A stretch of 47,752 nt of DNA, from positions 1 through 47,752 of the forward strand of contig NZ_FLQY01000079.1 of the NCBI RefSeq assembly GCF_900089945.1, written 5' to 3'. Shown here piece after piece: positions 15,934 through 25,074 of the stretch; positions within the stretch are counted from its first letter, which is position 1, and each line of letters begins with the position of its first letter. The DNA is from Candidatus Propionivibrio aalborgensis. Its GTDB lineage: Bacteria > Pseudomonadota > Gammaproteobacteria > Burkholderiales > Rhodocyclaceae. Made by a program: the position numbers and the translations under genes. The notes below the pieces were generated by a model, which saw nothing but the letters and a program-made list of their open reading frames with translations, was not told where the DNA came from and did no database searches.

Positions 15934-17511
15934 CTAACTCCATGTCCGCGCCTCAAGGCGTAGCGTCCCTTTCACGCCTGGTCGGGTTCGTTGCGCAATC
16001 GGGATATCGAAGGCGATACCCTCTTCACCGTCGAGTTCGCGCGTTTCGGCGGAAATGCCCGGCTTGCCCGGATTGTCGTCCTGGAAACCGTACTTGATTC
16101 GCCAGCCCCCGAGTGCCGACTTGTCGGGGAAGGCTTCGACCAGGATCAGCTCGCGCATGATGTAGCCGCCCTCGTAGTGCCGTTTCATGAACAGGAGGCC
16201 GTCCACCTCGTAGTCGGGTACGAGCACCTTGAGGTCGAAGGCAAAGCTCACCGAGCCCGATGCCTTGACGCTCTTGTTCGGGTCGAGGAAAACGGAAAAC
16301 AGACGGGGGCTCCTGGTACGATCAGGTGGGCGAACGGTTCCGGCCGCGCCGGGGAACAGCTCTTCATACGTGCGGAAAATCGCGGAATGCTCGCGTACCT
16401 CGCGGCGCGTCATTTGCCATTGGCAGCCGCGTATGCTGGCCGCTACCTCGAACTGGTAAGAGGAATGCACGGCCTTGCCGGCCTGCAACTCCTTTTGTAC
16501 TTCAATCGGCAGGGTAATGTCGTCGATGTCGAGAATGCCGTCCACGCGTAGCGCACCAAACAGGAAGCGGGTGAGGTTCTGAAAACCTTCCTCGGAATTC
16601 ACGATCCCGTAGTGCCCCGAGTGGCTGCGGTTGACGAAGGCGCGCGGCGAGCTCACATCGTTGCCTTTGGCATCCGGCCCGTGCGTGGTGGCATTCTCGA
16701 TGCGCACCAGTCCGTCGCTAGCGTCTCCCGCTCCCCAGGCCGAGAGCCCGCCGGCCACCGTGTAATCGCGCGGGTTGGTGCCGACCAGATTGAAGATGCG
16801 TTCAGGCGGGAAATTGAATACGACCGAAACGTCGTCGACCGGGGGCACAGCGAGATAAGCGGCCATCCGCTCGCGGTTGAAGTTGTTGGCATCGCCGAAG
16901 GACAGCCAGCCCGGCACATTGCGCACGATGCGCATGTCGATGCCGTTGTGCGGCGTCGCGTAGGTGAATAATTTGTCAACCGCATGGCGCGCTTCTTCGC
17001 TGCGCAACGCCGTGTTTTGCAGGAAGGCGCGGCAGATCAGTCCGCCCATCGAGTGCGCCACCAGGTGCACGCGAAAATCCTCGGGCGTCATCGCGTTCTT
17101 CGGGTTGGCGCAGACCTTGTCGCGCAGGCGCAGGATCAGCGTGCCCAGACCCTTGGCGAAGTGCTCGATGGGTGGCGTCTCGCCGGTGCCGAAGTCCTTG
17201 CTGGCTTCATCGTAATAGCGGTAGATGATAATGCTGCGGTACGGGATCACGCAGTCGGGGCGGTCGGCAGTGACCAGATCCTCCCCATCAACGAACACGT
17301 CGCCGTATTCATGATCGCTCATCAGGCGGACCAGCGGCGATTCGAAGAAGTAGCGCTTCACATCGCCGGTCCAGGCCATGCGCGCCTTGGTCGAGCCAAT
17401 GTTGAAGCCCATGTACGGATCGGCAACGGTCTCCTCGATCTCGCCCTGCGTGCCTGCGAAACCGCGTACGTAGATGATCGGATGGTAGGGATGCTGCGCT
17501 GAAGTCGGCAT
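15934..17511 (-). CDS. Alpha/beta-hydrolase, lipase/PGAP1-like
   Basis: Length 525 aa. The N-terminal half is an alpha/beta-hydrolase: 'HPIIYVRGFAGTQGEIEETV' supplies the first strand and oxyanion region, and 'HLVAHSMGGLICRAFL' the nucleophile elbow with Ser154. 'LFTYATPHNGIDM' is the loop typical of lipases and PGAP1-like esterases. The catalytic histidine is probably in 'NRSHSGHYGIVNSEEGF'. Residues 340-525 form an extra beta-rich domain of unknown type. No signal peptide is seen, so the substrate is probably intracellular or reached another way. AAAGGAG precedes the ATG. It follows fghA by 24 bases on the same strand, suggesting cotranscription with the formaldehyde genes, although a link in function is not obvious. 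Confidence 0.8.
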   Translation of the reverse strand: MPTSAQHPYHPIIYVRGFAGTQGEIEETVADPYMGFNIGSTKARMAWTGDVKRYFFESPLVRLMSDHEYGDVFVDGEDLVTADRPDCVIPYRSIIIYRYYDEASKDFGTGETPPIEHFAKGLGTLILRLRDKVCANPKNAMTPEDFRVHLVAHSMGGLICRAFLQNTALRSEEARHAVDKLFTYATPHNGIDMRIVRNVPGWLSFGDANNFNRERMAAYLAVPPVDDVSVVFNFPPERIFNLVGTNPRDYTVAGGLSAWGAGDASDGLVRIENATTHGPDAKGNDVSSPRAFVNRSHSGHYGIVNSEEGFQNLTRFLFGALRVDGILDIDDITLPIEVQKELQAGKAVHSSYQFEVAASIRGCQWQMTRREVREHSAIFRTYEELFPGAAGTVRPPDRTRSPRLFSVFLDPNKSVKASGSVSFAFDLKVLVPDYEVDGLLFMKRHYEGGYIMRELILVEAFPDKSALGGWRIKYGFQDDNPGKPGISAETRELDGEEGIAFDIPIAQRTRPGVKGTLRLEARTWS

Positions 17512-17535
17512 GACATTCTCCTTTTGGTGCGGTGC

Positions 17536-18387
17536 TCAGAGCAGTATCCGGGCGTGGTGTGCCAGATGGTCTGCCATGAAGGTCGAGATGAAATAATACC
17601 CATGGTCATACGCCTCGTGGCGACGCAGGGTAAGCGGTTGCCCAACCCTGGCGCAGGCCTGCTCGAACAGATGCGGATGCAGTTGATCGGGTAGAAACCT
17701 GTCGGCCAGCCCCTGGTCGATCAGGATGCCTTCGGCGTAGGGTACTTCGGTGCATGTGCTCATCAGAGCGCTGGCATCATGCGCCGACCAGAGCGCGGTG
17801 TCGGGGCCAAGGTAGCCGGCAAACGCTTTTTGACCCCAGGGGCATTGCTTTGGAGCGCAGACGGGTGCAAACGCCGAGACTGACTTGAATAGTCCGGGAT
17901 GTCTGAGCGACAGGGTCAGTGCGCCATGGCCGCCCATCGAGTGGCCGAACACTCCCAGCCGCCGGGCTTTGATCGGTAGCGCTTGCGCAAGCAGCGGAAT
18001 CAATTCGGCGACGAGGTAGGATTCCATGCGGTAGTGCGTTGACCACGGCGACTCGGTGGCATCCAGATAGAATCCTGCGCCGACGCCGAAGTCCCAGCTC
18101 TCGGTTTCGCCCGTGACGCCGGCCCCGCGCGGGCTGGTATCCGGCGCAATCAACGCCAGACCCAGCTCGGCGGCAATGCGTTGCGCACCGGCCTTGATCA
18201 TGAAGGTTTCCTCGGTGCATGTCAGACCGGCCAGATACATTACGGCCGGCACGCTGTCCTGTGCGGCGCGGGGTGGAAGGTACACCGAAAAGCGCATCGG
18301 CAGACCGATCTCGGTCGACTGATGCTGATAGAAGCGCTGTATGCCGCCAAAGCAGGCATGCTCGCTCAACAACTCCAGCATAGCCAT
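17536..18387 (-). CDS. fghA: S-formylglutathione hydrolase
   Basis: Esterase-D-type enzyme (283 aa) that hydrolyses S-formylglutathione to formate and glutathione, the last step of glutathione-dependent formaldehyde oxidation. Visible features: 'YLAGLTCTEETFMIKAGAQR', the nucleophile elbow 'GVFGHSMGGHGAL' with Ser150, Asp224 in 'LIDQGLADRFLP', and His262 in 'AYDHGYYFISTF', which together form the Ser-Asp-His triad. Its ATG overlaps the TGA of the alcohol dehydrogenase gene by one base, a translationally coupled arrangement that confirms the pathway. A second ATG at codon 3 could also be used. Confidence 0.95.
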   Translation of the reverse strand: MAMLELLSEHACFGGIQRFYQHQSTEIGLPMRFSVYLPPRAAQDSVPAVMYLAGLTCTEETFMIKAGAQRIAAELGLALIAPDTSPRGAGVTGETESWDFGVGAGFYLDATESPWSTHYRMESYLVAELIPLLAQALPIKARRLGVFGHSMGGHGALTLSLRHPGLFKSVSAFAPVCAPKQCPWGQKAFAGYLGPDTALWSAHDASALMSTCTEVPYAEGILIDQGLADRFLPDQLHPHLFEQACARVGQPLTLRRHEAYDHGYYFISTFMADHLAHHARILL

Positions 18388-19493
18388 CAGTACAACACGA
18401 CGCCGCGAATGGAATCGCCGCTCTTCATCAGATCAAACCCCTTGTTGATGTCCTCCAGCGGCATGGTATGGGTGATCAGGTCATCGATGTTGATCTTGCC
18501 CTCCATGTACCAGTCAACGATTCTGGGGACGTCGGTGCGGCCGCGAGCGCCGCCGAATGCCGTACCTTCCCACTTGCGTCCGGTGACCAGCTGGAAGGGC
18601 CGGGTGCTGATCTCCGCGCCAGCCTCGGCGACGCCGATGATGATGCTGCGTCCCCAGCCCTTGTGCGTGCATTCCAGCGCCTGGCGCATTACCTGGGTGT
18701 TGCCGATGCATTCGAAGCTGTAGTCGGCACCGCCATCGGTCAGTTGCACGATGGCGTCCACGACGTTTTCGGTGTCCTTGGGGTTGATGAAGTGCGTCAT
18801 GCCGAACTTGCGCGCGATGGCCTGGCGGGCCGGATTGATGTCGATACCGATGATCTTGTCCGCCCCGACCATCCTTGCGCCCTGAATCACGTTGAGGCCA
18901 ATGCCGCCCAGGCCAAATACCGCCACGTTGGCACCGGCTTCTACCCTGGCGGTGAACAGCACTGCGCCTATTCCGGTGGTCACGCCGCAACCGATGTAGC
19001 AGACCTTGTCGAACGGGGCGTCCTTGCGGATCTTGGCCAGTGAAATTTCCGGGGCGACGGTGTAATTGCTGAAGGTAGAAGTGCCCATATAGTGGAAGAT
19101 GGGTTTGCCGTCCAGGCTGAAACGGCTGGTGCCGTCGGGCATCAAGCCCTTGCCCTGCGTGCCGCGGATGCTTTGGCACAGGTTCGTTTTGCGGCTGAGA
19201 CAGAATTTGCACTGGCGGCATTCCGGCGTGTACAAAGGAATGACATGGTCGCCTTTTTGCAGCGTGGTGACGCCTGGCCCCACCTCGACAACGACCCCTG
19301 CGCCCTCGTGCCCCAGAATCGCCGGGAAAATGCCTTCCGGGTCGGCACCCGAGAGCGTGTAATAGTCGGTGTGGCAAATGCCCGTGGCCTTGATCTCGAC
19401 CAGCACTTCGCCGGACTGGGGGCCTTGAAGGTCGACGGTTTCAATGGTCAGCGGGGAGCCCGATTTCCAGGCAATTGCAGCTTTGGTTTTCAT
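18387..19493 (-). CDS. adhC: S-(hydroxymethyl)glutathione dehydrogenase / class III alcohol dehydrogenase
   Basis: Zinc-dependent, NAD+-linked dehydrogenase (368 aa, family length) that oxidises S-hydroxymethylglutathione, formed spontaneously from formaldehyde and glutathione, to S-formylglutathione. Catalytic zinc ligands are in '[19 protein letters not shown]' and '[16 protein letters not shown]', and the structural zinc cysteines in '[15 protein letters not shown]'. The NAD-binding '[19 protein letters not shown]' lies in the Rossmann domain. Class III identity is supported by the pattern and by the adjoining fghA. It is the first gene of the adhC-fghA-(lipase-like) unit. Confidence 0.96.
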   Translation of the reverse strand: MKTKAAIAWKSGSPLTIETVDLQGPQSGEVLVEIKATGICHTDYYTLSGADPEGIFPAILGHEGAGVVVEVGPGVTTLQKGDHVIPLYTPECRQCKFCLSRKTNLCQSIRGTQGKGLMPDGTSRFSLDGKPIFHYMGTSTFSNYTVAPEISLAKIRKDAPFDKVCYIGCGVTTGIGAVLFTARVEAGANVAVFGLGGIGLNVIQGARMVGADKIIGIDINPARQAIARKFGMTHFINPKDTENVVDAIVQLTDGGADYSFECIGNTQVMRQALECTHKGWGRSIIIGVAEAGAEISTRPFQLVTGRKWEGTAFGGARGRTDVPRIVDWYMEGKINIDDLITHTMPLEDINKGFDLMKSGDSIRGVVLY

Positions 19494-19643
19494 GGTGAGG
19501 TTAGCGCCAGTAGGGTTTCGGGAAACGATTGACCTCGATTCGAAAAAGAGAGTTCATTCATCCGAGGCTCAACTTTTCCGATCTCGAAATTTCGTTGATG
19601 ATTGGACTGAACAAACTGCAACGATTCAACGGTCATGCCCGGT

Positions 19644-20753
19644 TCAGCCGCGATAGGTGATGCGATAAATTGCTCCGGCATAGTCGTCGGAAACCAGCAG
19701 CGAGCCATCAGGTAAAACCAGCACGTCGGCGGGCCGACCCCACGTCGTCTCGCCCTGCAGCCAGCCACTGGCGAAAGTTTCGTAGGCCACTGCCTTGCTC
19801 CCCTGCAGACGAACCAGCGTCACCCGGTAGCCGCTCTTTTTGGAGCGGTTCCACGAGCCGTGTTCGGCAATGAATATCTGGTTCCGATATTCCGGTGGAA
19901 ACATCGTTCCCGTATAGAAGCGCATACCCAACGCAGCGACATGCGCGCCCAGTTCTTGCGCCGGGGCGGCAAACCGTGCGCACTGTTGTCCCGCACCGAA
20001 GTCCGGGTCGGGCAGGTCGCTGCCGTGGCAATACGGATAACCGAAATCCATTCCCGCGCGTGGCGCATGATTCAGTTCGTCGGGTGGCAGATCGTCACCG
20101 AGCATGTCGCGGCCATTGTCTGTAAACCAGAGTTCCTTGCTCTGCGGCTGCCAGTCGAATCCAACGCTGTTACGCACACCCTTGGCATAGACTTCCAGAG
20201 CGCTGCCATCCGTATTCATACGCATGATATTCGCGTAGCGCTGCGGATCGGGTTCGCAGATATTGCACGGCGCGCCGATCGGAACGTAGAGTTTTCCGTC
20301 TGGTCCGAAAGCAATGAATTTCCAACCGTGGTGTGTTTCCGAAGGCAGCTTGTCCGTGACCACGACGGCAGCAGGCGGATGGTCCAGGCGACGTTCGATA
20401 CCGTCGTATCGCAGAATGCGGCTTACCGCCGACACATAAAGATTGCCGTCCTTGTATGCTACGCCGACCGGGCGTTGCAGGCCGCTGGCTACTACGGTTA
20501 CACCCCGCGCTTCGTAGTCCGGGCCGAAGCCAACCGCATACACCTTCCCGGCTTGCATCGATCCGACGAAAAGCGTGCCGCCAGTTGCATCGTGACGCCC
20601 CAGCGCCATCTGCCGGGCATTATCTACGCGCGCCCAAAGCTCGATAGTGAAACCCGGCGGCAACTTGATTTTCTCCAGCGGCAGCGCTGCCGCCGTCGAA
20701 GTCATCGAAATCAGCGCAAAGCCCAAGCCAATGAGGAAACGGATTATGCGCAC
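19644..20753 (-). CDS. PQQ-dependent sugar (L-sorbosone-type) dehydrogenase
   Basis: A 369-residue periplasmic beta-propeller dehydrogenase of the sorbosone/glucose dehydrogenase type. A signal peptide is visible ('MRIIRFLIGLGFALISMTST' followed by AAA). Family marks include 'LPPGFTIELWARVDNARQMA', 'HHGWKFIAFGPDGKLYVPIG', 'ELWFTDNGRDMLGDDLPPDE' and 'IFIAEHGSWNRSKKSGYRV'. Such enzymes oxidise aldoses or related sugars with PQQ and pass electrons to the respiratory chain; substrate and true PQQ use cannot be read from the sequence. It lies 45 bases downstream of the dehalogenase gene on the same strand. Confidence 0.85.
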   Translation of the reverse strand: MRIIRFLIGLGFALISMTSTAAALPLEKIKLPPGFTIELWARVDNARQMALGRHDATGGTLFVGSMQAGKVYAVGFGPDYEARGVTVVASGLQRPVGVAYKDGNLYVSAVSRILRYDGIERRLDHPPAAVVVTDKLPSETHHGWKFIAFGPDGKLYVPIGAPCNICEPDPQRYANIMRMNTDGSALEVYAKGVRNSVGFDWQPQSKELWFTDNGRDMLGDDLPPDELNHAPRAGMDFGYPYCHGSDLPDPDFGAGQQCARFAAPAQELGAHVAALGMRFYTGTMFPPEYRNQIFIAEHGSWNRSKKSGYRVTLVRLQGSKAVAYETFASGWLQGETTWGRPADVLVLPDGSLLVSDDYAGAIYRITYRG

Positions 20754-20798
20754 GGTGACCGCGTTACGGCTCGAAGCATTACCTGAAAGAGGCTGCTT

Positions 20799-21485
20799 TC
20801 AGTCAATCACGAATTCCGGCAAGACGCCCAGATCGGAAATCTCGGCGTCGGGTTGCGAGGGGATGCGTTCGGGCACCTGCGCGAATCGATTGCACCACAG
20901 CACATGCAATCCAAATGCTTTGGCGGAATACGCATCCCAGCCATTCGACGACAGAAAACAGACCTGTTCGGCCTCAACGCCCAGACGTTCGACGGCCAGA
21001 CGATAGACCGACGGATGCGGTTTGTAGACGCCAACTTCCTCGACGGAAAACACCGCGTCGAACAGTCCTTCCAGACCGGCATTGGAAACGGCGGATTGCA
21101 GCATGCGCGGCGTCCCGTTGGACAGAATGGCCAGGCGCATTCCGCCATCCTTGAGTCGGCGCAAGACTTGTGGAACTTCCGGATAGGCGCTCAGGCCGAG
21201 ATAAAGATCCATCAGCCGATCACGCAACGCCGGGTCGTTGATCTTCAGGGTTTCGAGGGCAAAATCAAGCGCGTCGCCCGTTACCTGCCAGAAATCGGCA
21301 TGGCGCCCGCCGAGGCCGCGCAACCAGGTGTATTGCAGTTGCTTGCTGCGCCAGATGTCTGAAAGCGCCTGCCAGCGGTCACCCAGGGCATCCTGGGCGC
21401 TGCGGGAAGCGCTCGATACATCGAACAAGGTGCCGTAGGCGTCGAAAACACATGCCCGGATGCCGTTCAGCTTGACTGGCTTCAT
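20799..21485 (-). CDS. Haloacid dehalogenase, type II
   Basis: HAD-superfamily enzyme of 228 aa, similar to (S)-2-haloacid dehalogenases that hydrolyse 2-haloalkanoates with inversion. Motif I is 'ACVFDAYGTLFDVSSASR' with nucleophile Asp15, motif II 'LAILSNGTPRML', motif III lysine in 'GVYKPHPSVYRLAVERLG', and motif IV region 'VCFLSSNGWDAYSAKAFG', with the SSNxxD form found in true type II dehalogenases. The ATG at 21485 has GGGAG upstream. It is probably transcribed with the following sugar dehydrogenase gene. Confidence 0.9.
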   Translation of the reverse strand: MKPVKLNGIRACVFDAYGTLFDVSSASRSAQDALGDRWQALSDIWRSKQLQYTWLRGLGGRHADFWQVTGDALDFALETLKINDPALRDRLMDLYLGLSAYPEVPQVLRRLKDGGMRLAILSNGTPRMLQSAVSNAGLEGLFDAVFSVEEVGVYKPHPSVYRLAVERLGVEAEQVCFLSSNGWDAYSAKAFGLHVLWCNRFAQVPERIPSQPDAEISDLGVLPEFVID

Positions 21486-21863
21486 TTGCGTTCTCCCAAG
21501 GTGCAAGGCGGTTCAAAGTATAGGAGATTATCACCGGCACCAACAGGGAAGACTACGCGGCACAGGCGCTATCCTTCGCGCCGGAACGGCAGATGATCCG
21601 CCCCCTCGTCGCGGTACGACTCGACCACTACGTCCTGGCTGCTAAGCGCGGACAATGATGCGCAGGAATACCCAAACCATGGCCGGTCGGGCGCACCGCA
21701 GTGGATTTTCAATCGATAGCGCTGTGCCGCATCTGGAGCACGGCCGATCGCGCTGGTCTGGAGCACCTGCTTCGGGTACGGTGCGCGCCCGACCTCCGCA
21801 CTGGAACGACCATGCTAAATCGACGCCGGGTGTCCGGCTTACGAGCGCGTCATCAGCAGCGGC
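21486..21863. other. Gene-poor gap holding a duplicated gene tail
   Basis: This stretch of 378 bases contains no intact gene. Its only recognisable content is the copy of the end of the COG3146-type gene at 21573-21638, described separately. The rest (21640-21863) has short open frames without family features, and I see no terminator or tRNA. Confidence 0.6.
21573..21638 (-). repeat. Duplicated 3' end of the downstream COG3146-type gene (copy A)
   Basis: These 66 bases match 22719-22784 with 5 mismatches by hand count (61/66). They encode 'VVVESYRDEGADHLPFRREG', nearly the same as the last residues of the intact protein ('VMVESYRDEAADHLPFRREG'). The similarity ends abruptly on the far side, so this is an isolated gene tail. 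It lies as a direct repeat on the other side of the PEP-CTERM gene. Confidence 0.85.
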
Positions 21864-22427
21864 TCAATGCGCCTTGTTTCGACGACCCAGGCCAAGACCG
21901 GCCAGGCCGAGACCGATCAATAGCAGGGTACCCGGTTCCGGTACTGCTTCCGGGCCCAACTTGAACGTGCCCGTGCCGGATAACCCGTCGTCTCCGCCGG
22001 ACAATCCGAAGGCAAAGCTCAGGCGCAACCTGCTGCACTCTACAAGCGCGGTGCAGTCAAACAGCCCGGAGGCAGTGAAATCAAACGGACCGGCACCGCT
22101 GAGAGGCACAGTTCCACCGATATCGTCGACGATGCTCCAAGTCGTTCCATTGCCCGCTTCCAGCCGCCAGAATTCCGGTGAGATTGCGGATAATAATGGA
22201 GATGCCGTAACCCCGTCCCTGCCAGCATCCGTCATCGTGATCGATCCGGTGAAGGAATAGCTGTTGAGGCCGCTGAGCGGCGTAATTGGTGATATAAATG
22301 TGAAAGCGAACTGGGTCGGCGTCTCAAAGTCGACCACGCTGACCGCAGCGGAAATAACTCCCGCGTTTACACTCGGCGTCGCTGCCAGAAGCCCTGCCGC
22401 CATCATTCCCAGAATCGTCGTCTTCAT
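21864..22427 (-). CDS. PEP-CTERM sorting-domain protein
   Basis: A 187-residue exported protein. The N-terminal signal peptide is 'MKTTILGMMAAGLLAATPSV' with likely cleavage after NAG. The C-terminal sorting signal is textbook: 'VPEPGTLLLIGLGLAGLGLG' followed by basic RRNKAH. PEP-CTERM proteins are cleaved by an exosortase at the inner membrane and go to the cell surface or extracellular matrix. The central part is beta-rich, with Ser/Thr/Gly-rich segments and one cysteine pair (FDCTALVECS). No exosortase or matrix gene is near, as is common for single PEP-CTERM genes. It sits between two copies of a gene tail. Confidence 0.93.
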   Translation of the reverse strand: MKTTILGMMAAGLLAATPSVNAGVISAAVSVVDFETPTQFAFTFISPITPLSGLNSYSFTGSITMTDAGRDGVTASPLLSAISPEFWRLEAGNGTTWSIVDDIGGTVPLSGAGPFDFTASGLFDCTALVECSRLRLSFAFGLSGGDDGLSGTGTFKLGPEAVPEPGTLLLIGLGLAGLGLGRRNKAH

Positions 22428-22714
22428 TGCATCACCCTCTTGGTAAGTATCTTTGGCGGGTTCGCCGAGTGCTCCGGTTCAAATAGCAGGCTTTCCATCA
22501 GAACTGCACCCGCAAACGGGGCCAATGAATCCGACCGTAGGCTTGTATCGCTGTTTGAGCAAGCAGATTTCGTGCTAGCAGTCGGTTGTCTGGCTAACGC
22601 ATTGATTATCAGAACAATTAAATACTTCGCTGAAGTCTGGCTCATCTCCAGTGTAAAAAATTTCGACAAGAGCGGCACATCTTTCCGGGTAGACAATCGA
22701 TCGCGGGGAGGCTG
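22428..22714. other. Intergenic region upstream of the PEP-CTERM gene
   Basis: These 287 bases are less GC-rich than their surroundings between about 22590 and 22680 and must carry the promoter of the PEP-CTERM gene. I could not place a convincing sigma-70 or sigma-54 site. No open frame here shows family features. Confidence 0.4.
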
Positions 22715-23881
22715 CTAGCCTTCGCGCCGGAACGGCAGATGATCCGCCGCCTCGTCGCGGTATGACTCGACCATCACGCCCTGGCGCTGCAGATGGTGTC
22801 CGATCAGCTCGCGCATTGCCGGGTCGGCGATCCAGTGCGACGAATGCACGACGGTCGGCGTGAAGCCACGGGCAAGCTTGTGCTCGCCGCCGGCGCCGGG
22901 CTCGAAACGCCGCAGTCCTTCGCGCAGACAGTAGGCGATTCCCTGGTAGAAACACAGCTCGAAATGCAGGCTGTGATAGTTGCCGCTGCATCCCCAGTAG
23001 CGGCCATACAAGGTCTCGTCGCTGCGGAAACAGAGCGACATGGCAACCAAGCGGCCGCGGTCAAAGGCCATGAAGACGACCATGTGCCGGCGCAATGCCA
23101 GTGCCAGATCGGCCAGGCACGCCGATGACAACACCGCGATGTTGTTGAACTTCTCGAACGTTGAAGCGTAGAGAGCGTGCAGGGCAGGCCACTCTTCCGG
23201 ATCGATTTCGTCGCCGTGGCGGACTTCGATGCGCAACCCGCTTTCACTGACGCGCCGGCGTTCGGCCCTGACCTTGCGCCGTTTCTCCGCCGAAAAAGTC
23301 GCCAGATAGCCATCGAAGTCGTCGTAAGTGCCGTCGCCTTCGTTCCCCCAGTGGAACTGGACATTGTGGCTGGTCAGCAGCCCTGTGTCTTGCAACGCTG
23401 TGTAGTCTTGTTCACCTGGAAACGCCACGTGCCACGACGAGGCGTTGTAGTCCACCGCCAGGGCCATCGCGCCGTCGATCAGCGCCCGACGGATCGCGGA
23501 TGCTGAGGATGCATCGAGGCTGCCGTCAACCAGCATCCGCGGCCCGCTGGCCGGCGTATGCGGCAGCCCGCTCAGCAGCTTGGGGTAATACGCCCGCCCG
23601 AGCTGCTCGTAGGCCGACGCCCACGACCAGTCGTGGATGAAATCGCCGTGCGAATTGAACCTGACGTAGAGCGGCAGCACGCCGACCACGATACCCTGTT
23701 CGTCGCTGGCCTCCAGATGGCGGGCCACCCAACCCCACTTGCGTCCCGCCGCGCCGTGCCGTTCGAGGATCTCCAGAAAATCGGCGTTGAGGAAGGGATG
23801 GCACGGCGGACAGAGGCGAGCCCATACGTCGCGCGGGATGGCTTCGGCGGAATGGCGGGGGGTTATGGTGAGATCGGACAT
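22715..23881 (-). CDS. GNAT-fold acyltransferase-like protein (DUF482 / COG3146)
   Basis: A 388-residue protein of the COG3146 family, sometimes called peptidoglycan biosynthesis-like, with a FemAB/GNAT fold. Family sequences: 'HPFLNADFLEILERHGAAG', 'WGWVARHLEASDEQG', the Lys/Arg-rich 'FSAEKRRKVRAERRRVSE', and the C-terminal 'YYHSLHFELCFYQGIAYC'-type segment ('NYHSLHFELCFYQGIAYCLR' here) with 'GAGGEHKLARGFTP'. The true acyl donor and acceptor are unknown. I start at 'MSDLTITPRH' (23881); ATGs up to 23941 are in frame but the added residues have no pattern. The last 66 bases are duplicated at 21573-21638. Confidence 0.82.
   Translation of the reverse strand: MSDLTITPRHSAEAIPRDVWARLCPPCHPFLNADFLEILERHGAAGRKWGWVARHLEASDEQGIVVGVLPLYVRFNSHGDFIHDWSWASAYEQLGRAYYPKLLSGLPHTPASGPRMLVDGSLDASSASAIRRALIDGAMALAVDYNASSWHVAFPGEQDYTALQDTGLLTSHNVQFHWGNEGDGTYDDFDGYLATFSAEKRRKVRAERRRVSESGLRIEVRHGDEIDPEEWPALHALYASTFEKFNNIAVLSSACLADLALALRRHMVVFMAFDRGRLVAMSLCFRSDETLYGRYWGCSGNYHSLHFELCFYQGIAYCLREGLRRFEPGAGGEHKLARGFTPTVVHSSHWIADPAMRELIGHHLQRQGVMVESYRDEAADHLPFRREG
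22719..22784 (-). repeat. 3' end of the COG3146-type gene, repeated at 21573-21638 (copy B)
   Basis: This is the original, in-gene copy of the 66-base direct repeat. Five differences separate it from copy A, at least four of them C/T changes. Confidence 0.85.
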
Positions 23882-24050
23882 CGGACAGGCAGAATACTGC
23901 GGATCGGCCATCTGTGCCGCATCGCGCGGCCCAAGGCGCAATGTATGACGATAAGCCAGTTAGGTTTGTCTTGTATGACGAGCACGCGCTTGGGAGAATG
24001 GAGAATGCGACCATCGACAGAACCGCGAACACGAGAAATGAGAATCCGAC

Positions 24051-24710
24051 ATGAGCCACGAACTGCCTTTGCTGACCCCGCTCGAAGCCCGCATCCTTGG
24101 GGTGCTGGTCGAAAAGGAAAAGACCACTCCCGATGCCTATCCACTGACCTTGAACAGTCTGACCTCGGGCTGCAACCAGAAAACCTCACGCGATCCGGTG
24201 ATGAATGTTGGCGAAAGCGAGATACAAGCCGCGCTGGAGGAACTGCGCAGCCGCGTGCTGGTGCTCGAAACCTATGGTGCTTCGGGCCGGGTGTTGCGCT
24301 ACGCGCAAAACTTCGGCAAATGCTATGGCTTGCCGGCCGCCAGCGTAGCGTTGTTGACCGCCCTGATGTTGCGTGGCGCGCAAACCGTCAGCGAGTTGCG
24401 CGCAAATTGCGAGCGGCTGTATCGCTTCAACGATGCCTCCTCCGTTGAAGCGTATCTTGACGAACTTGCGGCACTTGCTAGTGGCGCGCTGGTTACGCGC
24501 CTGCCGAAGCAGCCCGGATCGCGCGAACATCGCTGGGCGCATCTGCTCTGCGGGCCGCCAAGCCTGCCCGACCACCAGACTATCGGTAACGATAGCGGCG
24601 TGAACAACACTGCCGACCTGGAGGAAAGGGTGAGTCGCCTTGAAATCGAGGTCGGCGAACTTCGAAACCTCATTGGCCGGATTGGTGTCGATGCAACAGG
24701 TCAATCCTGA
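24051..24710 (+). CDS. YceH family protein (DUF480)
   Basis: A 219-residue protein of the YceH/DUF480 family, built of two winged-helix domains. The N-terminus 'PLLTPLEARILGVLVEKEKT' with 'DAYPLTLNSLTSGCNQKTSR' is highly typical, and the second domain has 'VALLTALMLRGAQTVSEL'. The C-terminal tail forms a short coiled-coil-like helix ('LEERVSRLEIEVGELRNLIG'). The cellular role is not established. It overlaps nothing and is followed 13 bases later by a pterin dehydratase gene, so both are probably cotranscribed. Confidence 0.92.
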   Translation: MSHELPLLTPLEARILGVLVEKEKTTPDAYPLTLNSLTSGCNQKTSRDPVMNVGESEIQAALEELRSRVLVLETYGASGRVLRYAQNFGKCYGLPAASVALLTALMLRGAQTVSELRANCERLYRFNDASSVEAYLDELAALASGALVTRLPKQPGSREHRWAHLLCGPPSLPDHQTIGNDSGVNNTADLEERVSRLEIEVGELRNLIGRIGVDATGQS

Positions 24711-24723
24711 TAGGGAAATTACC

Positions 24724-25074
24724 ATGAATACCTCGAACCATGACTTGAAGACAAAACACTGCAAACCCTGCGAAGGCGGTGTTCCGCCACTGGATCGGCA
24801 GGAGATTGATCACCTATTGAAGGATTTGGCTGGCTGGATACTGGTTGGAAATGAACTGGTTAAAGCGTTCGACTTCAGTAACTACTACGAAACCATGGCT
24901 TTCGTGAATGCAACGGCCTGGGTTTCCCACCAGGAAGATCATCATCCCGACCTGGAGGTCGGCTACAGACAATGCCGTGTCCGCTACTCGACGCATGCCA
25001 TCGGTGGCTTGTCGGAAAACGACTTCATTTGTGCCGCGAAAATAGACGCCTTGCAAACTTCTCAAGGTGCATGA
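24724..25074 (+). CDS. phhB: 4a-hydroxytetrahydrobiopterin dehydratase (pterin-4a-carbinolamine dehydratase)
   Basis: A 116-residue PCD/DCoH protein that dehydrates 4a-hydroxytetrahydropterin, recycling the cofactor of phenylalanine hydroxylase; some homologues work in molybdopterin or folate repair. The active-site signature is intact: 'WVSHQEDHHPDLEVGYRQCR' followed by 'YSTHAIGGLSENDF'. The ATG at 24724 has AGGGA upstream and the frame before it is unrelated. No phenylalanine hydroxylase gene lies in the window. The stop overlaps the next gene's start (ATGA). Confidence 0.93.
   Translation: MNTSNHDLKTKHCKPCEGGVPPLDRQEIDHLLKDLAGWILVGNELVKAFDFSNYYETMAFVNATAWVSHQEDHHPDLEVGYRQCRVRYSTHAIGGLSENDFICAAKIDALQTSQGA

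Noticed and set aside
23558-24448. A 296-codon plus-strand frame spanning the COG3146-type and yceH genes
   Set aside because: It runs antisense to one recognised gene and out of frame through another.
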